From NCBI GenBank assembly GCA_016789905.1, contig JAEUQC010000024.1, forward strand, positions 1 through 47,083: a DNA stretch of 47,083 nucleotides, read 5' to 3'. Position 1 is the first letter of the stretch; each line of letters begins with the position of its first letter. The notes under the pieces were generated by a model. That model worked only from the letters and a program-made list of their open reading frames with translations, was not told the DNA's origin and made no database searches. Source of the DNA: Bryobacterales bacterium (GTDB lineage: Bacteria > Acidobacteriota > Terriglobia > Bryobacterales > Bryobacteraceae). The position numbers and the translations under genes are program-made. Below, piece by piece: positions 9,459-16,854 of the stretch.

Positions 9459-10223
9459 TTATCGTCCCGCTCCAAGCACCAGCTTCAGATACAACCGGCA
9501 GAGCTGTGAAAAGGTTGTCGCGAGTGACTTGACCCGGAAAAACTGCGAACGCCCGTGGTAGCGCGGGTAGTGGGAAACAGGAACTTCTATCACGCGCATG
9601 CCGCTGGCCTCAAGTTTCTTGACAAGTTCCACACAAATGGTGCCGCTGGAGGAGACAAGTGTCGCGCGCTCCAGCAACGAGCGGCGGATGAGGCGGAAAT
9701 CACAGTCAATATCCCGAAGCTTTACCCGAAACAGAAATCGTGCGAACTGGTTATAACAAGCGCCGATGATGATCCGGTGCCAAGGATCCTGGCGCCGGAT
9801 CTTGTATCCATTGATCAGGCCCACATCCGGCCAGACTGCCTCCAATAGCAGCGGGAGTTCCCCAACATCGTACTGCCCGTCGCCATCGGTATAGAACACG
9901 AAGTCCTTCGTCGCCGATGCGAAACCGGTACGCAGCGCGCCCCCGTAGCCGCGATTCTCCGGATGTGTGATGATTCGCAGCCGGGAGCCGTGCTTAGCCG
10001 CCAAACCATCCAACACATCCCCTGTATTGTCGGCACTGCCGTCGTTAACCACGATGACCTCAAAGTCACGCACGTGCTCCCGGAGAACCGCAAAAGTCTT
10101 GTCGATGAGCGCGGGAAGTGAAGGCGCATCGTTGTATGCCGGGAAAAACACGCTCAGGCCATAAGGAAACACGTGGCTTGTAGCGCGAACGGCAACACGG
10201 GCGGGGGTAACGGTTTCGGGCAT
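9459..10223 (-). CDS. Family 2 glycosyltransferase, polyprenol-phosphate sugar synthase-like
   Basis: 254 aa. The GT-A fold is shown by LSVFFPAYNDAPSLPALI near residue 23, VIVVNDGSADNT, NRGYGGALRTGF and the metal-binding DGDGQYD. It resembles dolichyl-phosphate-mannose/glucose synthases (DPM1 type) but lacks the C-terminal membrane pair found in DpsS/GtrB forms, so it is probably a peripheral membrane enzyme. It likely makes the lipid-linked sugar used by the adjacent family-39-like enzyme. No convincing ribosome binding site was seen before the ATG at 10223. It is the first gene of the minus-strand run; 68 bp separate it from the response regulator gene upstream. Confidence 0.83.
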   Translation of the reverse strand: MPETVTPARVAVRATSHVFPYGLSVFFPAYNDAPSLPALIDKTFAVLREHVRDFEVIVVNDGSADNTGDVLDGLAAKHGSRLRIITHPENRGYGGALRTGFASATKDFVFYTDGDGQYDVGELPLLLEAVWPDVGLINGYKIRRQDPWHRIIIGACYNQFARFLFRVKLRDIDCDFRLIRRSLLERATLVSSSGTICVELVKKLEASGMRVIEVPVSHYPRYHGRSQFFRVKSLATTFSQLCRLYLKLVLGAGR

Positions 10224-10291
10224 GAATAGTACGAAGTTCTGACTCTATTCGACGCGCCTAGTGCCTGTCGATACAGTAATTTCTGTACCCG

Positions 10292-10942
10292 TCAGGTGAC
10301 GATGCCCCGGCGGACGGCGCTCAGCACCAGTTCCGCCGCGCTGTGCAAGCCAAGCTTGTCCATGATCCGTGAGCGGTGAGTTTCCACTGTATGCAAACTG
10401 AGGTTCAGTTGTCCGGCCACTTCTTTATTGCTGTTCCCTTCCGCCAGCAGTTGGTAAATGTGGCGTTCCCGCTCGGTCAGCAGTTCGAACCGGTCATCGG
10501 GCGCCTCCGCGCCCAGTCCGCTAACCGCACAGCTTCGGCGCACATACCGGTAGACCTCCGGGCTAAAGAACTGACCTCCTCCCCGGACCGCATGAATCGC
10601 CTCGATCAGTTCCTGTTCCACACAATCCTTCAACACATACCCGCTGGCCCCTTCGCGGACGGCACGCAACACATACCGTTCGTCGGCGTGCATGCTGAGC
10701 ATCAACACGGCCAGCCCAGGCTGCAATCGCCGCAGTTGCGCCAGCGCCTCCAGACCATTCAGCCCTTTCATGCCCACGTCCAGAATTGCCAGATCCGGCT
10801 GATACTCGCGCGCCATCGCAATGGCCTCATCGCCGGATCCCGCTTCGGCAACCACTCGAAGATCGGACTGGCATTCCAGGATGCGGCGAAGTCCCTGGCG
10901 TATCAGTGTATGATCATCCGCTAGCAAGATTCGACACGCCAT
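10292..10942 (-). CDS. NarL/FixJ-type response regulator
   Basis: 216 aa. An N-terminal receiver domain has the acidic pair D9/D10, phospho-acceptor Asp55 (LAILDVGMKG), the switch Ser in LMLSMHAD and the conserved Lys in GYVLKD. The C-terminal LuxR-type helix-turn-helix is LTERERHIYQLLAEGNSNKE followed by LSLHTVETHRSRIMDKLGLH. The ATG directly follows the histidine kinase TAA with no gap, so the two are translationally coupled partners. Target genes cannot be deduced; the polysaccharide run downstream on the same strand is one candidate. Confidence 0.94.
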   Translation of the reverse strand: MACRILLADDHTLIRQGLRRILECQSDLRVVAEAGSGDEAIAMAREYQPDLAILDVGMKGLNGLEALAQLRRLQPGLAVLMLSMHADERYVLRAVREGASGYVLKDCVEQELIEAIHAVRGGGQFFSPEVYRYVRRSCAVSGLGAEAPDDRFELLTERERHIYQLLAEGNSNKEVAGQLNLSLHTVETHRSRIMDKLGLHSAAELVLSAVRRGIVT

Positions 10943-12307
10943 TTACGCGAACTCCTTTGCTTCGGCCAGTTGCCCCTGGCCGGCTGCCTGCACTGGCAGG
11001 ATAAGTGCAATCCGCGTTCCTTCGCCGGGACTGGACTCAACGGCCAATGTGCCCCCCAGGTTGTGCGCGCGCTCCTTCATTCCCAATATTCCGGTGCCGC
11101 GCAGTGGAAGCCCGCGAAGGTCTAGCGAAAAACCCACACCATCATCCTCCACTTCCAGCGAAACTCGGTCCGCCGCCTGGCGAAGGACCACGCGCAATAA
11201 CGACGCCCTCGCATATTTCTCACAGTTATTCAGTGCCTCTTGCGCTATGCGAAAGACACAGGTCTTCACCGCGTCCGGCAGGTCTTCGCCCGCATCGGCG
11301 CCAGCAAAGCGATATTGAATTCCGCTGCGACTGGAGAATCGCTCCAGTTGCCACTGCAGCGCTGGTCCCAGGCCCAAATCGTCCAGCAGCGAGGGCCGCA
11401 GCATCAGCGAGATGTCCCGCACAATCTGCACCGTCGATTCCGCCAGTTGCCGCGCGCGAACCAATCGTTCGCGAGGACCCGCGTCCGCAACGACGGGAAT
11501 CGCCTGCGAAATCTCCATTCGAAGTGCTGTCAATGTCTGCCCCACTTCGTCATGCAACTCTTGCGATAACGTGCGCCGTTCCTGTTCTTGGATCTCCAGC
11601 AAACGCGCTGAAAGATGTTCCAGTTCCACCTTCGCCAGCGCGATCGCCTCATAGTTCCGCTGCCGCTCACCCTCCAATCGAATCGCATATCGCAGGCTGA
11701 TCAGCGCCACCGTCACTCCCAATATGAACGTTACGCTCAACAATATCAGCAGCGTTCGCGCAGCTACGGCCCGGTCCTCGTCGAAGCGTGTTTGCGCGTC
11801 CACCAGTTCTTGCCGGATCGAGGCGCGGAAATCTTCAAACAACGCGAGCAGTGCAAGGCGCCTGGGAACCAGAACGTCCGCGATGAAATCGCCCGGAGGC
11901 GGCGTCGCGCCAAGTTGGGAAGTTTCTAGTTGGCGCAACTCCCGTATGAACTCGCCGAAACCGGACTCTATGCCTAATTCACGCAAGCGCTCGGGCGCAG
12001 CCGAGCGCAAAAGCTCGAGCGCACTATCGCCGGCCATACGCAGTTCCTCGACGCGGGCCGAAAACGTCTGGCGCCCGCCAGGCCCCGGATTCAGGAAATA
12101 GTCACGCGAATAAATGCCGCCCAGCCATATCGTCCGGCGAATCGCGGTGATCGCGTCGTCTTGGGCGATAAACCGCCGGTATGCCGTACCCTGACGCTCT
12201 CCACCCGCCCGTTGCAGCCTGGCGGCTTCGAACGCGGAGTAGGCCAGCAGCGCCAGAATCACTGCGAACCCGTAGCCAAGTACCTGAGTACTGGTTAGTT
12301 TTTTCAT
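10943..12307 (-). CDS. Sensor histidine kinase (HisKA_3 type)
   Basis: 454 aa from the ATG at 12307, which has GAGAA about 6 nt upstream; a GTG at 12340 would add eleven residues and is less likely. TM1 (about 10-28), an extracytoplasmic four-helix-like sensor region (about 30-183), TM2 (about 184-204), then the HisKA_3 dimerisation helix with phospho-acceptor His252 in LSQELHDEVGQ. The HATPase domain follows, with the N-box (FRIAQEALNNCEKYA), G1 (VEDDGVGF) and G2 (GTGILGMKERA). This is the NarX/DesK-type partner of the response regulator encoded immediately downstream. The signal sensed is unknown. Confidence 0.93.
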   Translation of the reverse strand: MKKLTSTQVLGYGFAVILALLAYSAFEAARLQRAGGERQGTAYRRFIAQDDAITAIRRTIWLGGIYSRDYFLNPGPGGRQTFSARVEELRMAGDSALELLRSAAPERLRELGIESGFGEFIRELRQLETSQLGATPPPGDFIADVLVPRRLALLALFEDFRASIRQELVDAQTRFDEDRAVAARTLLILLSVTFILGVTVALISLRYAIRLEGERQRNYEAIALAKVELEHLSARLLEIQEQERRTLSQELHDEVGQTLTALRMEISQAIPVVADAGPRERLVRARQLAESTVQIVRDISLMLRPSLLDDLGLGPALQWQLERFSSRSGIQYRFAGADAGEDLPDAVKTCVFRIAQEALNNCEKYARASLLRVVLRQAADRVSLEVEDDGVGFSLDLRGLPLRGTGILGMKERAHNLGGTLAVESSPGEGTRIALILPVQAAGQGQLAEAKEFA

Positions 12308-12415
12308 TTTGTTCTCGGCGCCACTACCGACAGAGTACACCCATCGCCCGCGATCACAGATACAGAAAGTCCGGTATTGCGCCGCTGTGCCAACTGGTGT
12401 TTACTGAAGCAAATC

Positions 12416-13726
12416 GTGTACGGGAACATTCTATCTCCGGCGTCTCCGCCGCTGGCGGAGCGCGGGGCAATACTGCGTCCACCCTTTGCCAGGGGCGCGC
12501 TCCTCTGTGCTGCGTTAGCCATTCTGGCCATCCTCCCCTACCTCCCCGTTCTGGTCCAGCCCTTCGTCTCCGACGACTACATCCAGTTGGATCTTGGCCG
12601 AAAATACGGCCCCGTGGATACTTGGGCGGACTTAGCGGCCGACGCGCTCTATCGCTGTCGCGCCACTTCCATCGTAATCACCCATTGGACAGAGCACTTC
12701 TTCGGGGTCCATCCGCTTCCCTACTACGTCACCAGCATCGCAATGCACGTTCTCAATTCCTTGCTGCTTTTTGGGGCCGCATGGAAGCTCGGACTCGGTG
12801 GAGTACGGTCTTATTTGGCAGCCGTGTTTTTCGCATTGCAGGCGGGGCATCAGGAAGCAGTCATGTGGTACGCAGCGCTCCCCGAACTGCTGCTGTTCTT
12901 CTTCTGCGGCTGTTTTCTTTTGAGCTGGAATTCCTATGCCCGCAAAGGGTCGAGAAACCAGTTCGTGCTGGCGCTTCTGTGGTTTGTTCTCGCCCTCTTG
13001 TCAAAGGAGGCGGCCGTCATTCTTGTGCCCGTCGCAGCCGCGATCCTCTATCAACGCCAACGCGGTTTGTGGCCGGCTCTTCCGCTCGCCATTCTCGCGG
13101 CCATCTACACCGCGGCGATCTTTGCCGCCAAAGCCGATCACCTCCACTTGAACGACGGTACCTTTTCCCTGCGCGCCCCATTTGTGCAAGTATGGGCGCT
13201 TAGCATTTGGCGCATGTTCTGGGTGTGGGGACTGCTGAGTGTCGCGGCCTTGGCGGCGTGGCGCCGCCAGGCATGGCGAACGCTCCTCGCGCCGGCCTTC
13301 TGGATCTCTGTAGCCATTCTCCCGTTCTGCTTCCTGCTCTACATGCCCGTCGTTCCTAGCCGGCACACCTATCTCGCCAGTGCCGGCGTCGGCTTCTTTG
13401 TCGCCGCCGGCGCACTGGCCGCCCGCGCCCGTTTCCGACAAGTGCGATGGGTGCTTCCAGCCATCCTTACGATTTTCGCCCTACAAAACACCGGCTATGT
13501 TTGGACGAAGAAACGCCTCCAGTTTCTCCAACGCACCGAGGCCACCGAGTCGCTGTTGCAATTGGCCCGCCATACCGATGGTCTGATCTACGTAACATGC
13601 TTTCCGTACGGCCACGATGTGGCCGAAAAGGCCTTGGAAATCGGACTCGGACAATCCAGCGCCAGACTCGTCTGGAATACACCCCCGCCTCCCGGCGCTG
13701 TGTCCTTCTGCGCCAAGGACCCGTAG
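12416..13726 (+). CDS. Polytopic membrane protein, GT-C glycosyltransferase-like
   Basis: About 436 aa with roughly ten hydrophobic segments. After the first segment comes SDDYIQLDLGRKYG, resembling the acidic first-loop motif of GT-C fold enzymes (PMT/TMTC-like), and TYLASAGVGFF later resembles conserved parts of TMTC-like proteins, so a glycosyltransferase role is plausible but not proven. The start is uncertain: the GTG at 12416 has GAAG 6 nt upstream; a TTG at 12377 or a later start is possible. It is divergent from the histidine kinase gene. Its TAG (13724-13726) abuts the stop of the opposing beta-helix gene with no spacer. Confidence 0.62.
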   Translation: MYGNILSPASPPLAERGAILRPPFARGALLCAALAILAILPYLPVLVQPFVSDDYIQLDLGRKYGPVDTWADLAADALYRCRATSIVITHWTEHFFGVHPLPYYVTSIAMHVLNSLLLFGAAWKLGLGGVRSYLAAVFFALQAGHQEAVMWYAALPELLLFFFCGCFLLSWNSYARKGSRNQFVLALLWFVLALLSKEAAVILVPVAAAILYQRQRGLWPALPLAILAAIYTAAIFAAKADHLHLNDGTFSLRAPFVQVWALSIWRMFWVWGLLSVAALAAWRRQAWRTLLAPAFWISVAILPFCFLLYMPVVPSRHTYLASAGVGFFVAAGALAARARFRQVRWVLPAILTIFALQNTGYVWTKKRLQFLQRTEATESLLQLARHTDGLIYVTCFPYGHDVAEKALEIGLGQSSARLVWNTPPPPGAVSFCAKDP

Positions 13727-15613
13727 CTATCGGCGCGGTCCGATTTTTTCGAACGGAATCCGCTGGTGGGGCCCTTCTGCCGGCGGCGCGTACGCCCCTG
13801 TGGCCGGGTTGAAGAACGACGCGTCCGGCATCGTCACATTCCCCTCAATGTCCTTCACAAACGGTTGTGCCCCTTGGCGAAACACGATTCCTTCGCCATG
13901 GATCAGGTTGCCGCGAATCGAATTGCCCTCAGGTGGCACACCGCCCGGTTTATCAAAATACGGCAGCACTGTTCGCAGTTCCGGATACTTGTCCAAAAAG
14001 TGCGGAGCCGCCAGCACTTTAGGCCTCATGATGTTGTAGACCATGTTCTGCCACACTTTCGACGGATCAATCCCGCGGCCGTCCACGCGGACCGCCGGAT
14101 GGCACGCCACAAACACATTGTTGTGAATGCGGTTATCCCGTCCGCCGCCCACAAACGCGCCGTACTTCAGGTTGTGGAAGATATTTCCCTCCACCGTGAT
14201 TCCTGACGAGCAGTCATCCAAATAGACAGCCATGGAACCGAAGCCCACACCGCCCAGATCGTGAATGTAATTGTGGCGTATGATAGTGCCGCGTTCGGTA
14301 TAGTCGCGGCCAATATAGATCGCGCCCACGTCCCCGGTCTCCAGCGCCAGATGATGTATGTTGTTGAACTCGATCAAATGTTCGTTGCCGGTAAGCAGGA
14401 TACCAGCGTGTGGCGCGTCGTGAATGTGGTTGTGCGCCACACGGATGCCCACGCCGTTTACCTTCACCGCCGGATTGTAGGTCCGCACCCACTGGCCCAT
14501 ATGGTGAATATCGCAATCGGTGACGCTATGATCCGCCGCCGTCATCGTCGCCCGGTCGCCGCCCGTTATTTCAATCGCGCTGTCCCCCGTAAAGGCGATT
14601 TCGCAACGCGCGACCGTGTGTTCGCGGCCGCCTTCCATCGTCAGCCCGATGGAACCGATGTTGCGTAGCCTTGTATTTGTCAGGGTCACCCCCGCCCCGC
14701 CATCAATCCGCAGCGCCGCGCCGCGCGTGGCTTCAACGTGAATACCGTCCAGCGTGAGAAGCTTCGCGTCCCGAATGTGAAAGACCGGCGCTTCCATCTG
14801 CGACAGGAAGACCTCGGCCCGCCGCGGATCCGATGGCGGCCAAAAGTAGACGCGCCCCGCCGCCGCGTCCACATAGTATTCACCCGGCGCGTCGAGTTCC
14901 TCCAACACATTCAAAAAGTAGAACCGCTGATTCCCCCGAAAGCCATACAGGCCATACGGAGGCGCGGTGGTAATCGCGCGCGTCTTCGTATCCAGCGTGG
15001 CCACGCGCTCGTAGCTATCGGCCCAATCCCACGCCCAGTAGCCATGCACCCAGATGTTGTTATCCGGCTTCCATCCGGCCGGCCGGTCCCCTGCGTAACG
15101 GAACCCGTTCGGCAATCGCCCCAACTTCTTGCCATGGCCATCGTCGGGCGCTTCCGTGTCCAATGATTCAGCAATGCGCGTGAAGTCCCCGTTCGGCCAT
15201 CGGGCCACCGTCATCCGTTCGCCCTCAAAAAACAGTTCGGAGTGCGCGGCCATGCGGGCGCGCCCGAAGCCCCGCGCCTGCAGCGCGCCGGCGTTCGCCA
15301 CGCGGTGAACCACAACATTCTTGCGGGCTTCCGGAGATAGCCGCCGCCGCACCGCCCCGTCCGTCACGCGCCGCCAGTCGCGCAGGCGCACGCCGCCCAC
15401 GAACCGCGCGCCCGGCTCCGCTTTGTAAACGCTGCCGGCCGGCTCTCGCGCGTCCAGCACAATCGTGCGATCAACAAAATAATCTCCGGCGACAATGCGC
15501 ACCTCGCCCGCTTCGCCCGAAGCGCGAATCCGGTCTCGCGCCTCTTCAAAAGCGCGAACCCCGCCGGCAGGGGTAACGGTGATAACAGCGGATAGCAGTA
15601 GGAGAGACACCAT
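13727..15613 (-). CDS. Right-handed parallel beta-helix repeat protein, exported
   Basis: 628 aa from the ATG at 15613, which has GAGG 6 nt upstream and gives a signal peptide (MVSLLLLSAVITVTPAGG). In-frame ATGs at 15619, 15625 and 15643 are alternatives. The middle and C-terminal parts contain beta-helix rungs with regular asparagine ladders (IRVAHNHIHDAPHAGILLTG, EFNNIHHL, IRHNYIHDLGG, VEGNIFHNLK, NRIHNNVFVA), the fold of pectate-lyase-like and related polysaccharide enzymes. No specific catalytic residues were assigned. It stands head-to-head with the enolase-superfamily gene and tail-to-tail with the membrane glycosyltransferase-like gene. Polysaccharide binding or cleavage in the periplasm or outside is inferred. 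Confidence 0.8.
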   Translation of the reverse strand: MVSLLLLSAVITVTPAGGVRAFEEARDRIRASGEAGEVRIVAGDYFVDRTIVLDAREPAGSVYKAEPGARFVGGVRLRDWRRVTDGAVRRRLSPEARKNVVVHRVANAGALQARGFGRARMAAHSELFFEGERMTVARWPNGDFTRIAESLDTEAPDDGHGKKLGRLPNGFRYAGDRPAGWKPDNNIWVHGYWAWDWADSYERVATLDTKTRAITTAPPYGLYGFRGNQRFYFLNVLEELDAPGEYYVDAAAGRVYFWPPSDPRRAEVFLSQMEAPVFHIRDAKLLTLDGIHVEATRGAALRIDGGAGVTLTNTRLRNIGSIGLTMEGGREHTVARCEIAFTGDSAIEITGGDRATMTAADHSVTDCDIHHMGQWVRTYNPAVKVNGVGIRVAHNHIHDAPHAGILLTGNEHLIEFNNIHHLALETGDVGAIYIGRDYTERGTIIRHNYIHDLGGVGFGSMAVYLDDCSSGITVEGNIFHNLKYGAFVGGGRDNRIHNNVFVACHPAVRVDGRGIDPSKVWQNMVYNIMRPKVLAAPHFLDKYPELRTVLPYFDKPGGVPPEGNSIRGNLIHGEGIVFRQGAQPFVKDIEGNVTMPDASFFNPATGAYAPPAEGPHQRIPFEKIGPRR

Positions 15614-16853
15614 GGTCATCCTCATGATACGATTTGGCCGCATGCAACTCACCCGTCGCGACCTCTTCAAAGGCCTTCCTCTCTTCCCCGCCCTCGCCCG
15701 CCTTTCGGCCCAAACCCGAGGAAAAGTCAAGATCACCGCCATCCACGCCATGGCCATTCAGAGCATCGCCGGCAACTGCCTCATCCGCATCGATACTGAC
15801 GCCGGCATCTCCGGTTACGGCGAAGCCGGCGCCACCGGGCCCATGGCACGCGCGCGCATCGCCACCATGCTGCCCCACCTATTGGGTAAGGACCCGCTCG
15901 CCATCGAGGTCCACTTCCACAACCTCACCACGCTCATGCACACCTACATGGCGCACATCCCCACCATCAGCGGCATCGATATGGCACTCTGGGACCTCGC
16001 CGGGAAACTGCTCGGCCAGCCCGTGAATGTGCTCCTCGGCGGCCCCTTCCGCGACGCCATTCCCATGTACTCGCATGGAATCGGCCTGAACATGCTCGAC
16101 AAAGGCTCCTGCCGGGATTGGGCGGCCCGAATCAAGGCCGCGCCGGAAGGATTCAATACTTTCAAAATCGGCATCGACTCCACTCTCGGCGTCCCCTCGG
16201 CCCGCTACGCCGTTACACTCACCAGCCAGCAGTTGCGCAACGTCGCCCGCGCCTATATGAACACGCGCGAAGCCGTGGGCGAGGATATCGACATCGCCGT
16301 CCACTGCCACAACGAGCCCGACACTCCCAGCGCCATCGCCATCGCCAAAGCCGTCGAACCGATGAGCCCGCTGTTCCTCGAAGACCCCATCAACGTCCCC
16401 CATCACGAGGGCTGGGCCGCGCTAAAACGGTCCACGCGCATCCCCATTCTCACCGGAGAAAAGCTGGAAATGCTGCGCGGTTTCAAGCCATTCATCGACG
16501 CCCAGTCATGCGACATCATCCATCCCGATCTCGCCTTTTGCGGTGGCTTCACCGGCGCCAGGAAAATCGCCGACTACGCCTACAACACCCGCACCCCTGT
16601 GGCGCTCCACAACGTCGGTTCCATCGTTCTCACCTACGCCAGCGCCCACTTCGGCAGTGCCATCCACAACTTCTACCGCAGTGAAAGCGCCCTCGGCCGC
16701 CCCACCCGCCATGTAGAAAAAATGGTGAAAAGCGGCGCGCCGCAGGTGAAAAACAGTCAACTGACCGTTCCCACGGCGCCGGGACTCGGGCTGGATTTCG
16801 ACTTCGACTACTTGAAAAGCCAGCTAGTCCCGGGCGAACCGTGGTGGGGATAG
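15612..16853 (+). CDS. Enolase-superfamily (mandelate racemase/dehydratase type) protein, Tat-like signal
   Basis: 413 aa from the ATG at 15612, which has AGGAG 7 nt upstream; a shorter start at 15642 (MQLTRRDLFKG) lacks a ribosome binding site but begins right at the twin-arginine-like signal. The capping domain covers about residues 38-150, then a TIM barrel. Residues at metal positions are Glu257 (FLEDP) and Glu283 (TGEKL), but the usual first ligand Asp reads His231 (AVHCHNE). His333 (VALHNVGS) matches the catalytic His of sugar-acid dehydratases. Likely substrate class is an acid sugar, in keeping with the neighbouring polysaccharide genes. It ends 1 bp before the opposing acnA stop. Confidence 0.8.
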   Translation: MVILMIRFGRMQLTRRDLFKGLPLFPALARLSAQTRGKVKITAIHAMAIQSIAGNCLIRIDTDAGISGYGEAGATGPMARARIATMLPHLLGKDPLAIEVHFHNLTTLMHTYMAHIPTISGIDMALWDLAGKLLGQPVNVLLGGPFRDAIPMYSHGIGLNMLDKGSCRDWAARIKAAPEGFNTFKIGIDSTLGVPSARYAVTLTSQQLRNVARAYMNTREAVGEDIDIAVHCHNEPDTPSAIAIAKAVEPMSPLFLEDPINVPHHEGWAALKRSTRIPILTGEKLEMLRGFKPFIDAQSCDIIHPDLAFCGGFTGARKIADYAYNTRTPVALHNVGSIVLTYASAHFGSAIHNFYRSESALGRPTRHVEKMVKSGAPQVKNSQLTVPTAPGLGLDFDFDYLKSQLVPGEPWWG

Positions 16854-16854
16854 T

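Noticed and set aside
10270..10290. Hairpin TACAG-AAATTA-CTGTA after the response regulator stop as a terminator or LexA-like site
   Set aside because: No uridine tract follows on the minus strand, and the half-sites are inverted relative to a LexA box.
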